DNA from: Rhipicephalus microplus
Lineage: Eukaryota > Arthropoda > Arachnida > Ixodida > Ixodidae
Length of the DNA stretch: 64,000 nt
Assembly (NCBI RefSeq): GCF_043290135.1
Contig: NC_134700.1
Span: 163,642,053-163,706,052, forward strand
Direction of reading: 5' to 3'
Part shown: in pieces, positions 13,643 to 24,795 of the stretch
Numbering within the stretch: the stretch's first letter is position 1
Layout: the number at the start of each line of letters is the position of its first letter
Position numbers and translations under genes: made by a program
The notes under the pieces: generated by a model
Database searches by the model: none
What the model was told of the DNA's origin: nothing
Seen by the model: the letters and a program-made list of their open reading frames with translations, nothing else

Positions 13643-14089
13643 TGGCAGATCCCACGTACAGTGGGAATCGATGATATGCGAAGCACGAATGAGGAAGAGT
13701 GATAGATCACTTTAAAATCACCATGACGTTACGAGGTGGAGGTATATTATGCCGTACACGGCTTCCGTGACATGATTATTATGTTTGGATGTGTCTTTTA
13801 CCTTCGTCATCTATGTAGCATATAGTCATGTTTTACACAAAACACATAATACGATTATCAGGTTTGTACGTGTCATTTATTCACTTCCCGCGATATCAAA
13901 TTTGGTACATGTGGTGCCAGCGCAACGGCGGCCAGGGCGTCATGAAGAGCCCAATACACTCCGACGCAACGTTGACGCACGCGCAGGCTGGGCGCAGTGA
14001 CAGCACGCTAGCAAAACGCGAGCACTCTATAGTGGGACGTCAGGCGTGGCCCGCGCAGCCAGCATCCGTCGGCACGACCCGGTGGCAAC

Positions 14090-14123
14090 CGGCGCGAAAT
14101 GCGAGATACTGCATTTCGCGCCG
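14090..14123. repeat. Perfect 13-bp hairpin in the composite core
   Basis: Arms 14090-14102 and 14111-14123 are exact reverse complements (CGGCGCGAAATGC) with an 8-nt loop. The equivalent hairpin in copy 2 has arms 54466-54476 and 54485-54495 with one mismatch. Conservation between two otherwise diverged copies suggests it belongs to the ancestral unit. Confidence 0.85.
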
Positions 14124-15092
14124 ACGACGTTACTTCTACAGCACCACGTCCGCCTCTCTACGTGACGGAGGGATGCCGTGTGTGCTCAAACGCGCATGCG
14201 TCACAGCAATGAAGCGCGGCGTGTACCTGTGAGTATATCATGAAGGTCAGTGGGCCGACCCAGTAATCTCTACTAGGGGAAGTGACGCGATAAAACGAAC
14301 GCCAGCGTGCCCACGCGCCGGCTTCCGTCGAAATGTATTGGCGCCTTGAGTGTGGCATGTATTAATGGTTTTACATGACACGCATCTCGTGATTATCATG
14401 TGTACACCAGTCACATACCTTCGTCGTTCATTCACGTGACGTAATACGAAATTTTGGCATATGTAAAGGTAGCGAGATGTCCGCGAGCGCATCATGAGTG
14501 TGGGACGTAATCATGTTGTTACATGACACGCATGTCATGATCATCATGTTTGGACGTGTCATTTACCGATGTCATCCTTCGCGTCACGTAATACCGTATT
14601 TAGTACATGTGAAGGTAGTGAAACGGCCACGAGCGCATCATGAGCGCAGCATGTAGTCTTGTTTTTACATGAAACGCATCCCATGATTATCATGTTTGCA
14701 CCAGTCGCATACCTTTGTCATCCATTTACTTCCCGTAATATCAAATTTGGTATATACAATGCTAGCGAAACGGCCGCGATCACATCATAAGTGTAGCATG
14801 TAGTCATGTTGTTACATGACACGCTTGTTATGATTTTGATGTTAGGGTCTGTCGCTTGTGTTCGCCTTGCAGTATGTCATACCATACCAGTTCTGCAACA
14901 TATCATGTGTATGAAACCACCGCAAAAGCAGCAAGACCATGACATGTAAATAATGACATTTATGACACACATGTCATAATTTTCATGCTATGTCTACTCA
15001 ATTATAATCGTCATAGAGTCATGTTATATCATATCATGTTTGATATTGATACCATTATCGAAACGGCCAGGAAAGCTAAAGTTCCAGGCGGC

Positions 15093-15302
<210 letters not shown>

Positions 15303-15344
15303 CGCTCAAAGTCGCTGAAGTTCGCCGAAAAAGCTCGCCATTTG

Positions 15345-15475
15345 AACAGGGTGGCTCAGTGCTTACCGCCTTGAACTCATAGTTTGGAGGGCCCTAGTTC
15401 AATTTTGTGCGCCAAAATCTTTTCCCGGTTTTTTTCTTGCAGTTTAATATATATGAGCTTATTATATATGAGTGA
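15345..15475 (+). mobile_element. tRNA-derived SINE-like fragment
   Basis: GTGGCTCAGTGCTTACCGCC (near 15351) resembles a tRNA D-arm with an A box. About 35 bases on, CTAGTTCAATTTTG resembles a decayed B box. A T-rich body and a short ATATATGAG repeat near 15450-15470 follow. The arrangement fits an old SINE of a different family from the Ruka-like ones. No target duplication was found. Confidence 0.4.
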
Positions 15476-15529
15476 CGCCAACGCAGGCGGCAACATTTCA
15501 TCGAGAGTGTCCATATAATTGCTACCGCA

Positions 15530-15893
15530 ATAAACGGGGGCTTCTACCAACATCCATGTACGGCTTTAGGCGCAAGGTGTCTACACAAGATATTTTCCTA
15601 TTGCTTTAAAAGGAAGTTCTTCATCCAGCTCCCGGTATAGCTTCAACAACTTACTCGTTGCGCTCGACCTTGAAAAATTATTGGATAATATCGCGTATTC
15701 TACCGTACTAGATTATCTCACCCTTATATGATGTGGAGAACGCATGTTTCACGACGCATCTAATTTTTTTTTTTTGGAAATTGCGAGACACAGATTGATG
15801 TGACTGGTATTGACTCACCATCTGAAGACCTCGCATGGAAAGGCACACCTCAGGACTCAACCCTGCATTTTCGTTCTATATCGGGCACCGAAA
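15530..15893 (+). pseudogene. I-clade LINE reverse transcriptase, part 1
   Basis: Frames here give pieces of an I/R1-group reverse transcriptase: MYGFRRKVSTQDIF (about 15558-15600), VALDLEKLLDN (about 15657-15690, the first catalytic-Asp motif) and GTPQ (about 15843-15854, from the RGTPQGSxLSP motif). Stops and frame changes between them show the copy is dead. The 5' half of the element is absent. The frame is cut at about 15893 by the inverted-repeat element and resumes beyond 17650. The next expected block, just before the YADD box, is what appears on the far side. Confidence 0.75.
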
Positions 15894-17649
15894 ACTGCAG
15901 GTTTTCCTGCTCACTTTAATCCAAGTGCCAGCCTAAACAATCCACCCGCCATTGAAATAATATGAGCGTCAAGATATTTATTCTATGCTCCAAACATTTA
16001 CTCCACGCGCCACCATATTTAATTCAAGCGTCAACTGAATTAGACCACCTGCTAGTGAATTGAATACAAATGTCAACATATTTAATCCTATTGCCGAATG
16101 TTTCAAGGTGTCAGTCAGTTTAATTCTTGCACCAAAAGCAGAATACGGGGTGTAAAAGCGGCAGTACAACTGAAATGCAGTTCATACAATATATAACATA
16201 ATAGTCGCATAGCAGAACAAATCACTATTTGTATTCGCTGCTTGTGTCTGTGATAAAAAAATTACTGCCAATGTTTGCTTGAGCCATGTTTGTACATTGC
16301 TGTGTACAAGTTTATATATGAGTGCTTGGCCCGGATGGAGTAACTTTAATGGGAATAAAAGAAAAAGCAAGAACATCATGACGAATATTTTGTGTTCGTC
16401 ACTAAAGCCCATCATTGTTTTTGTATAGCTCTACATGACCGGGACAGGTCATGTAATGCGAAGGTCAGACTATAGTTATCGGAATGCCGGAATGCATATC
16501 AAGATATGGGAAACCTGAATCGATGGGTGAAAAGCAGGTGCAGTATAAGGGGGTTTATTGACTAAAACCAACTGCCTGGTTTAAAGGGTGTCAGGCACTG
16601 TCACGAGCTCAGATCTTCGTCGTAGTCATCTTCTAGCTGATCCGACTATATACGGTCCCTCTCCCTCTTCCCCACTACAGCAGGTACATTCGCACGAAAT
16701 TAGGAGCCCTTCATAGGGCAGAGCGAACGAAGAGGTTTTCGTCCTGTAGTGCACATGAGACGTAAGCTCAAGATCCAGATGTGGACAACAAAAGTGACAC
16801 TTTACATTCATATTAGCTGTTATCTTTTTATTTAAACAAAATTATGTGTATCCGATGACTCTTCAGCAGCAATAGCGTCGTCTGTTACCCTGAAAACAGG
16901 AGTATCTCCATGATGTCTTTATAAAAAACTTAATTCCACATGAACCCAAATAAATCGAAGTCCAATTTTTTGAATGGTTATTTCCGATTTCAAGAACGAG
17001 TGAACATCATCTGTCAATCACCATCATTCTCACCGGGCAGAGCAGACGACTGCGAACGCCTCAGCGTATAAGCAGCCAAATTCTATCTTCTGAGCAGACG
17101 ACATGAGTCTCTGCATATGTGAAGGTATAGATGATTAGCGTGAGTAATCCAGTAGCCATGAACCATGAATTAACTTAGATTCTATGAGCAAATGCATTTT
17201 GTAGCCGTAAATGCAATTTACATGCACTGTGTTTTTGTTTAGTTTTTAATTTGAACCTATGACATCAAAGCGTTAGAAGGAAATAGCACTGCACCTCATT
17301 TACTAATCACTAGCATGTAAAGGCAAGCGAAAAGTTCTTTCTGTCGCTCCATGTTTCCATTATTTTGACATTCAGACTAAATAAAGTCGCAAACTATGCG
17401 TTTCTGGTGCATGGAGTAAACTGACTTGCACCTGAATTAAAGCCGTTGGCAATTGGATTAAACATAGTGGCACTTCGAATAAACTCGCTGGAACGCGGCC
17501 TAACAGTGTTGGTGCTTGGAATAAGTATGTTGGCACTTCGAATAAATGTTTGTAACATAGATTGAACAGCTTGGCGCTTAGCATATTTCAATGGCGTGTG
17601 GATCATTTAGACTGGCACTTGGATTAAAGTGAGTGGGAATACCTGTAGT
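15894..17649. mobile_element. Foldback-like element with tandem-repeat inverted ends
   Basis: A 1.76-kb insertion with colinear inverted arms of about 250 bp, 15894-16145 and about 17395-17649. Each arm consists of degenerate 20-22-bp units of the form TGGCACTTGGATTAAA. The outermost unit is a perfect 22-bp inverted match (15910-15931 against 17612-17633), and matches continue outwards to about 15894 and 17649 at 12 of 16 bases. The middle 1.25 kb has no coding frame. The element splits a LINE reverse transcriptase, which fixes its borders independently. Inverted ends made of short tandem repeats are known from Drosophila Foldback elements; a link to that group is only structural inference. 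No clear target duplication is seen, though CTGCAG (15895) and CTGTAG (17643) sit at the two borders. Confidence 0.8.
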
Positions 17650-18148
17650 CATACAACTGGAGGCTGTGCCGAACCTGGGGTGTTACGTTTTTGCCGACGA
17701 TATTAAGCTATGGACAGCAAGGTGCTCCTACGGAGAACGGCAAGATATACTGCAAACGCAATAGACAAGATTCAAAGTTATCTCAACGAAGCAGGCATGA
17801 CCTGCGCTTCCAACAAATCACAATGCCTTTAAATGAGACCACCACGCACTCATTGCAACCGCGCTCCCGCTCAGCAGCTGACAATAGCCGGAGAGGTCAT
17901 CAATAAGACCCCAGTAGCTCGAACAATGGGCATGCACGTGCAAGAACACAAAAGCGTAAATGACAAAGTTGCACACACCGTCAAGAATATCAAAAGCCTC
18001 ATAGCAAGAATTGCGAGAAGAAATAATCTGATGACGGAGGTCGACATGGTATGCGTTGTACAGGCCTTTGTTTTCGATCGGGTCACCTCGACTCCTCCAT
18101 TTCAAGCAATACACTAGAGCGGAATACACAAGAGCGTATAACACCATC
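17650..18148 (+). pseudogene. I-clade LINE reverse transcriptase, part 2 (FADD box)
   Basis: Directly after the inverted-repeat element the LINE frame resumes with QLEAVPNLG (17656 on) and YVFADDIKLW (about 17683-17712), the catalytic YXDD-type box. YLNEAGMTCASNKSQC follows. After a stop near 17831 another frame carries LGMHxQEH-like and VQAFVxxR-like thumb sequence (about 17925-18075). Homology fades near 18148. At least two frame changes and several stops make it a pseudogene. The enzyme would have copied its RNA at a nicked target site. Confidence 0.8.
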
Positions 18149-18450
18149 CAAAAAAGAGACAAAGATAGGGACAGAGATTTATTTACCCGTTTGATTGTAG
18201 AAGCAGCAGAAATGACACGTGATGGTTTTGAGTGTGTTAGTGCGCCTTCTATCTCGCTCACGCGGAAAGAATTTTCTTTTCTGGATGGCGTGATAGATAA
18301 TAACGGATGAGTAATGTATGGCACTGCGCGTGTGCTTTTACTTGTTCTGCATTTTCTTACTTTTTTCTCTTTCACCTTCTTTATTGACTCAATAAACGTT
18401 TAGTTGAAGTTAAGCGCCTGTGTTGTGTGTTCCTGTAATAGTCGCTGCGG
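18149..18450. other. Non-LINE segment interrupting the LINE
   Basis: Between the thumb region and the RNase H region lie about 300 bases that do not read as LINE protein. They include a purine run at the start and CAATAAACGTTTAGTTGAAG near 18390-18410, which looks like a polyadenylation region. It may be an inserted retroelement 3' end or simply eroded connection-domain sequence. No duplication of flanking bases was identified. Confidence 0.4.
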
Positions 18451-18454
18451 TTCC

Positions 18455-19370
18455 TACCAAGACAGTTCCAAATAACATGCACATGCTCTACAATAGAAAA
18501 CGCTGTCAAGCGCGAGCACCGAAACTCCTTCAGAGAGCTGATGACCCTGACACCTACTTTACCGACGCGAGTCGTTACGCCATGATATGTGAAGGCCCCA
18601 GAATACAAGCATATGTGGCGGCAGTGACTACCCAAGACATATTTGTGGCCTGCGCGTCTATACACATGAGCTCCAGTGCCACCGCAGAGGCAACAACCAA
18701 AGCCTTGGCAATCAGAGAGCCAGGAAGGAGAGGACGCTCAGCGTACATATCGACTGACTCGCCATCTACCGGTCGCGTGTATCTCAAAGGCACACTTCCC
18801 AGATGTGGAATTGATATTTTGGCACCCACAGTGATGGAGGTACAAGGCATCGCCCGGGGTCCAGCAAATGCTGGCCTGAGGGGGATCGATGAGGTAAACT
18901 CCGTAGCTCACGGAATAACTGGCCAAGACGCAGGACCTTCCTCAGGGCACCTCTCAAGCTCACATGAAGAACACAACAGAACAAGTAAGCAGATTTTGGA
19001 AAACCAACGCCTTACAAGACAGAAGTACGCCCTTTCGCTTTCCAACGTAAGCAGTGAGCAAACATATCCACACGTATCAAGACTACACCCGATTTTTTCT
19101 CAGCTATACACAACAGGCATATGTCCCTGGTGTAGCGACCACACAGCCACACTTCAAAACATCACCTACCAATGTGCATAGCGACCAGCCCATGCAGTAC
19201 CTAGGCTGGCATGTCCACAAGAAACACTCAAAACGTGGTCTTGGGAGGCACGAATTACTGACTTGGGCCTGGGGAGCCAAATGTTGACTGTAGACCAGGC
19301 CCGGCAAGCCGCCGCGGGCAGTGGGCTTTCTCATCATTCTCCTCGTGGATAAATCTCAATTTTTGGCATC
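18455..19370 (+). pseudogene. I-clade LINE RNase H domain and C-terminal CCHC-like motif
   Basis: A 253-codon frame ending at 19181 carries the RNase H catalytic pattern: YFTDASRY (about 18556), ATAEATTKALAI (about 18679) and ISTDSPSTGRVY (about 18748), matching the D, E and D positions. Near its end is CPWC...CX8NX4C, the same spacing as CX2CX8HX4C in the 10.05-kb copy but with Asn for His. The stop at 19181 is premature: coding-like sequence continues in another frame to about 19345. RNase H places this LINE in the I/R1-like group rather than RTE. The run ends near GGATAAATCTCAATTTTT. Confidence 0.8.
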
Positions 19371-20160
19371 TGTGAGTAGAATACTTTTCAGTATTTCTGC
19401 CACAGTTTTCTTCCGTCGTTCGCTTTAGGTTTTCATGTCCGACATAAGAGGTATAAAAGAAGATTGAACAGCAGTGCACAGCGTTACTTCCATACAGTTT
19501 GATCAAAGGCTAACGTTATGTATGAAATCTTAATATGAAGTGGAGCTTGAAAAAATTTGTAGGTTTTCCTGATTCAGATATGTTAGCACTGTCAGCTTCG
19601 CTTCGGTGATGTTGACACTGTTCCGGTCACCTTCTAGGGATGGCTCTATGCTGTCCCATGGTATAGTGCCAAGCGCTCAAATTCATTAACCACTTTTTCT
19701 ACACACACAGGCATCTACTTCGTGTTGCCGTGCCCTCATCGAGTGTGAGGCCCATAAGACGGCTTTGTGCTCTCCCATAGCGCAGCATCAAGTACTTTAG
19801 GTCGCTAACCACTTTTTCCGAACCCTCCCCCCCTCCTCAGTTGCCATTAACCAATCATATAATTAGATGGGTTCACGGCGCAGCATAATGCGCAACCATA
19901 GTAGAGTTCTGTGAACTCCTAATCGTCGAACATTTGTTTTAAACACAAGGCCTTCGGGACGGCTTTAAAGGGCGAAGCTCTTTAAGGCGGCACCCGTTTG
20001 TCCCTTGTCGTAGCACGTAACATCTCTTACGCTTTGACCTGCCAGGTGGTGCCGGTGGGAGATTTTTTTGTGCGTTGTTGACCAATAAAAAATTCGCAGC
20101 GTGCGCGTTAACTAAAAGCCGAATTTTCCTGTCTCTCATTCCCCATTAGCAGCCATTGAC
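19371..20160. other. Mostly unassigned spacer
   Basis: No coding frame. Positions 19960-20035 (CTTTAAAGGGCGAAGCTCTTT, then CTTGTCGTAGCACG) resemble a segment at 63647-63690 and may belong to a common tick repeat. Poly-T and AATAAA-like runs occur near 20070-20090. Confidence 0.4.
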
Positions 20161-21177
20161 ATGTACATTGAGCACTATCTGACAACAAAGGGTTGCTACC
20201 TTTTTGCTGGCAGGGTAACCTCCTTGGTTTTAGAATGGTTTAGCGAGCATTGGACCAAGAAGGGTGTAAGGCAGGGGGACACAATTTCCCCAATGCTATT
20301 TACCGCGTGCTTACAGGAGGTTTTCAGAAGCCTAGAATGGGAACAGTTAGGGATAAGACTCAATGGAGAATACCTTAGTAACCTGCGCTTCGCCGATGAC
20401 ATTGCGTTGCTGAGAAACTCGGGGGACGAATTGCAACTCATGATTACGGAGTTAGACAAGGAGAGCAGTAAGGTGGGTCTTAAAATTAATCTGCAGAAAA
20501 CGAAAGTAATGTACAACAACCTCGGCAAGGAGCAGTGCTTCGAGATAGGTAATAGTGCACTTGAAGTTGTAAAAGACTATGTCTACTTAGGGCAGGTAAT
20601 AACCGCAGAGCCGAGCCACGAGATTGAAGTAACTAGAAGAATAAGAATGGGGTGGAGCACATTCGGCAAGCACTCTCAAATTATGACAGGTAGATTGCCA
20701 CTATCCCTCAAGAGGAAGGTATATAACAGCTGTATCTTGCCGGTGCTTAGCTACGGAGCAGAAACCTGGAGACTTACAAAGAGGGTTCAGCTTAAATTGA
20801 GGACGACGCAGCGAGCAATGGAAAGAAAAATGGTAGGTGTAACCTTAAGAGACAAGAAGAGAGCAGAGTGGATTAGGGAACAAACGGGGGTTAAGGATAT
20901 CATAGCTGAAATCAAGAAGAAGAAATGGACATGGGCAGGGCATGTAGCGCGTAGACAGGATAACCGCTGGTCATTAAGGGTAACTGACTGGATTCCCAAA
21001 GAAGGGAAGCGGGTTAGGGGGAGACAGACGGTTAGGTGGGCAGATGAGATTAAGAAATTAGCGGGTATAAATTGGCAGCAGCAAGCACAGGACCGGGTTA
21101 ACTGGCGGAACATGGGAGAGGCCTTTGTCCTGCAGTGGACGTAGTCAGGCTGATGATGATGATGATGATGATGATGG
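20161..21177 (+). pseudogene. RTE-type LINE reverse transcriptase, 5'-truncated copy 1
   Basis: An uninterrupted 327-codon frame (20161-21144). Residues 1 to about 31 look unrelated. From KKGVRQGDTISPMLF (about residue 34) it is a typical RTE/BovB-group polymerase: FADDIALL (about residues 77-84) is the YXDD catalytic box, then LPVLSYGAETW and GHVARRQDNRW in the C-terminal part. The endonuclease and the first reverse transcriptase motifs are missing, so it cannot move itself despite the open frame. The element ends in (TGA)n at 21151-21176, as RTE elements often end in short tandem repeats. The open frame suggests recent insertion. The ATG used is probably outside the original element. Confidence 0.9.
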
Positions 21178-21395
21178 ACCGCAGCGCCGTGAATAGAGTG
21201 AACTAGTATATACCATGAACTCGAGGTGGTTAACTTAAAGGTGGGAAGTAGACACAAAGCGCAAGCCGTAAGAAAGTGTGCGTGTGCCACCTCTCGTTTA
21301 GTCCTTGGAATGTCCACTGGACGGCACTGCTTGTATGTTACGAATATATGATCAAGAGATTCGAGATGGCTGTAATTGAAGTGTTCACAGGATAA
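21178..21395. other. No recognisable feature
   Basis: Short spacer between the RTE LINE and the microsatellite-bearing repeat. Confidence 0.5.
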
Positions 21396-21685
21396 ACGAA
21401 TAGACGGACAGACGGACGGAAGGATGCACGAACGGACGGACGCATGGATAAATGAAGGGATGGATAGATAGATGGACGGTCACATGGTTGTATGAATGGA
21501 CGCATGGCCTGATAGACTTATGGACGGACGCACGAACTGACGTACGCGCGGATGAACGGACGAACGCATGAAGGAACGGGCGCACGAACGCATGGAAGCA
21601 AGAACAAACGGATGGACGGAAACACGGAAGAACTGACAGACGCTTAGCCCCACTCATAATCATTCACTTCATGGATATGCTGTGA
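21396..21685 (-). repeat. Microsatellite-bearing inverted-repeat element, one arm kept
   Basis: A degenerate GACG/GATG tetranucleotide tract (21399-21641) is followed by the conserved arm 21642-21685, which begins GCTTAGCCCCACTCATAATC and ends ATGGATATGCTGTGA. Its reverse complement is the left arm of the elements at 48320, 60370 and 61885, so this copy lies on the minus strand. The opposite arm is not visible. The tract has many point changes and looks old. Confidence 0.7.
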
Positions 21686-23261
21686 TTTTTACGTAAACAC
21701 ACAAGCTCTTTTATACGAACACCGTTTCTTTTACAGGGAACAAAAACGCGACCTTGGCGACCACACAAAGATCGAGTTTCATATGGAATTGTGAACCTGT
21801 TCCAACCTCTCATTTGTACGACCACGTGTGCATTGAAAACGTCAGACAGCCCATGCTTTCAGCAAAAAAGTAGTACACTAGTTAGTTTGGGTTTAAAATA
21901 GCAGGAAAGACTAGTGAAGCAGAGAAAGGTTTAAAGCATGAACGCTAACTGACAAACTATAGATCTAGCAATTGTGACACAAATATCGTTTTTCCGTTTA
22001 ATTTTAGGTAATGTATTACGACAAAAATACCGTCTGTGGGTTTACTTTGTAGGCGATGGAATGCGAAACTGCTGTGACAATTTTGTTGGCTCTGAGACCT
22101 TTGAAGATGATTTAATATATTGTATGGTATTATCGGTTTTCTCGTGCACGCACTATTTCACAACTCTTGAGTTTTCTACAGACGCTACAATGACTGCGAT
22201 TCCAATTTTGAAATTTCATGTCCGCAATTTTTGGGGTACATGCAGAACAGTCGCGCACCTTCTTCCGAAATTGGCTGCCTGTCAAGTTCAACGAACGAAA
22301 GAAGTTGTCTTAACGTCTGCTCTAAGGTATGCGGGCAAAAAGAAACCGTAGGAAATGAATTCATTCCGACACAGCCGCCTTTCCCTTAATGTCGATGAAG
22401 TGTGTAGATAGATTGGTGTGACTGAAGATAAAACTATGCATTTCTTTTTATTACATGAGCATGGAAGAAGTAAACAGGTAAAAAGAGAACAAAAACCTTT
22501 AAACGTTCCACATCTTGCGAAAGCCGCCTTTTGATCTACGACGCGCATAAAAACTGCGAAATCCGAAACTAACCTATATAATCGCACGAGATGATTCGGA
22601 AAAGTTACGCAATGCTAGCGTCAGCTTCTTACCTCCACTTTAGAGTGGAAAACTCTCGATTAAGCGCTTTTAACGTCCAATACTCGCCACTCCGTGTTCC
22701 CGAGTCTGCTTCGCTGATCCGTTAAATGCACTATCCTCGGGTCAATGGCTCCGCGATGAAGATTTTATTTCCCCCGATTGGTGTGCTGACAAGGAAATTC
22801 AAAGGAGCGGCATGAAAGAGAAACACAAGAAGATGACGCCAACGACCGAAAAAAGAAAAGGAAAGCATTATCGAAGAAGCTAGTGGAAGAAAGCGCAAAA
22901 GTGATGTTGCGATCAACCACCCAAGAGAACGTGCTCTTCTATGACGCGTCGCTCGTTGCAATGAATTGGGCCAACGGCATCGGTTGCAGCTGCGCCGTTC
23001 GTCGACCACCGGAGACAGATTGACCTTGGCGTTGTTCACTACGTTCTGGTGTTCACGCGTTGATGCGAAAGGGTCTTGCCTTTGCGTTTCTTTATTGCGA
23101 CATTCTTACTCCTGTTCATCCTCCTCATGTGCGATCGTGCGACAGCCTGACCCGAGTCGTCTACTTCAGCAGAAGGCGAAACCCGTTATAATGGTCCGGT
23201 GCGATGGCACGTGCCGCGGCGATTAGCCAAGGTACGCCTGGTGCACTCCGGTTTTATCATT
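21686..23261. other. No recognisable gene
   Basis: Only short frames on both strands, the longest 125 codons at 21974-22351 without a recognised domain. No repeat identified. Confidence 0.5.
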
Positions 23262-23418
23262 GGAACGGGTCAATACGCCCTGTTGGTCTCTTTTCACCGG
23301 TAATCACTGAGCACGCAAAAAAGTGTTGCCGCGATCTCTGGAACGGGTCAATACGACCTGTCGGTCTCTTTTCACCGGTGGCCTATAACCACGCAAAAAA
23401 TTGTGTTGCCGCGATCAT
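23262..23418. repeat. 78-bp tandem duplication
   Basis: Two adjacent units, 23262-23339 and 23340-23418, share GGAACGGGTCAATACG at the start, CTCTTTTCACCGGT in the middle and TGTTGCCGCGATC at the end. They differ at several positions between. The short frame across them repeats WNGSIRPVGLFSPV, probably without meaning. A third partial start may lie at 23419. Confidence 0.9.
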
Positions 23419-24354
23419 TGGAGAATCGCGACGACGTGTTAGCACTGGTGGCGATAAGGGGGTGACGGTATAAGCCAGAACCTTGCGCAAAAAGTGGCCG
23501 TTTCGTAATTATTGTCGTATTTTCACTTAGTGCTTTCAACATAGCATCAAAAACGCATCTGCTGGAGGTGTGGAGTGACGAGTGAGGTTAAAAATAGTCT
23601 TGCAGCCAGAGTTTCACAAGCGCAAAGTCCGGTTAGATATTGGCTGCGTTTGTCGAGAATTTCAGCATAGAAAACTGCGAGCCGACGTATCTAACACGCA
23701 TGCAGTAGCTGTATAAAAAGTGAGCGGATCAGAATAAAAGTTTCGGAGTGGTAAGCGGTTGGTATTAAAATAATATGTTTTTCTGGGTTTGACTGAATTA
23801 GGATAAAATGGAGAATTCTCGCACAAGAAAATGAAACGTGTAACCTTGAACTACACGAAGTTTTGTCGGTCACATGACGAATTACAGCAGATATTGCGAT
23901 TTACTATTCGTGCAGTTCACAAATCCTATATTAGTGAGGCCTTAAGATTACGCCAAGTCAGCAATATTCCTCCGCACAGAACTCGGCTATGGGTATTTAT
24001 TTTCACATTACGTTTGTTTGTGTACTTCAGTGAAAAAAATGACATTTAATTCTGTAAAACTACATGAAACAATGGCAGGTTTTTAACGTGAGCTCGGCAG
24101 TGTGTATTGAGAAATTATGTCGTCATCAGAATTTCTTGAACAGAAATATGTTGCGCAAACAAAATATAGGTACTATTTCGAAATAGTTTTGGGTGATGTA
24201 ATTCGTTTCCAGCGTAATAAGGAACTCCGCTGTGTCGTATATTTGTGAGAAATTAATTAGTTGAGCAACAAATACGTGGGACCACCATAGCATCCATGAT
24301 CATTGAAACATGAGCACTCTGTCATACCCTTAAATTATTTCGTTCATTCAGTTT
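23419..24354. other. No recognisable gene
   Basis: AT-rich stretch with short frames only. Confidence 0.5.
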
Positions 24355-24545
24355 TGCTTATGGGGTTGAATGTCCCAAAGAGACTTGGGCTATCGGAGAT
24401 ACCGTATTATCAGATTGCCAAAACCTCCATTCATCAGGAATTCTTTAACCTGTGTTGATAATGCACAGTGCACACACCTTTAGAATTTCGCCCGCATCTA
24501 AAGGCGGCTGCCGCAGCCGCATTGCACAACCGGAATTGAACAACG
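24355..24545 (-). mobile_element. Old SINE, minus strand
   Basis: GGGGTTGAATGTCCCAAAG at the left, a decayed body, then GGCTGCCGCAGCCGCA and a B-box-like CCGGAATTGAAC follow the order of minus-strand Ruka-like SINEs. It is strongly diverged. It sits head to head with the plus-strand copy starting at about 24585. Confidence 0.55.
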
Positions 24546-24580
24546 GGCCAAGTTTTGTAGCGACAAATCTTGGCCCGTTG
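24541..24580. repeat. Perfect 12-bp hairpin between two SINEs
   Basis: CAACGGGCCAAG (24541-24552) and its exact complement (24569-24580) flank a 16-nt loop. It lies at the junction of two head-to-head SINEs and may reflect the inverted pair or a local rearrangement. Confidence 0.85.
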
Positions 24581-24584
24581 ACCT

Positions 24585-24795
24585 GCTGGGGTGGTCTGTG
24601 GTGTAAAACTACAGACCCGAAGGCCACGTAATCGAATCCCAGCCGTGGCGGCACCATTTTGGGTGGAAGTGAAAGTTATTTAGACCCATGTGCTTAGATT
24701 TATGTCCCCATGAAAGAACGTCAGGTGGTCGAAATTTCCGGAGCTTTCGACTACGGCGTCCCTCATAATGATATTGATGTTTTGAGACATAAAGC
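24585..24795 (+). mobile_element. Old Ruka-like SINE, plus strand
   Basis: GGGTGGTCTGTGGTGTAAAA (A-box region), CGTAATCGAATCCCAGCCG (B-box region, near 24630), then the body with GTGGTCGAAATTTCCGGAGC (near 24725) and CGGCGTCCCTCATAATGATA near 24755. All blocks are in the order seen at 59276-59509. Numerous substitutions mark it as old. Confidence 0.75.

Noticed and set aside
13643..13700. Helitron 3' end on the minus strand (hairpin near the border)
   Set aside because: The hairpin has only a 5-bp stem, the end lacks CTRR, and no TC start is seen at the other border.
17818..18375. 185-codon minus-strand frame
   Set aside because: It is the antisense of the LINE reverse transcriptase and the adjoining segment.
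20787..21317. 176-codon minus-strand frame with a His run
   Set aside because: Antisense of the RTE LINE plus its (TGA)n tail.
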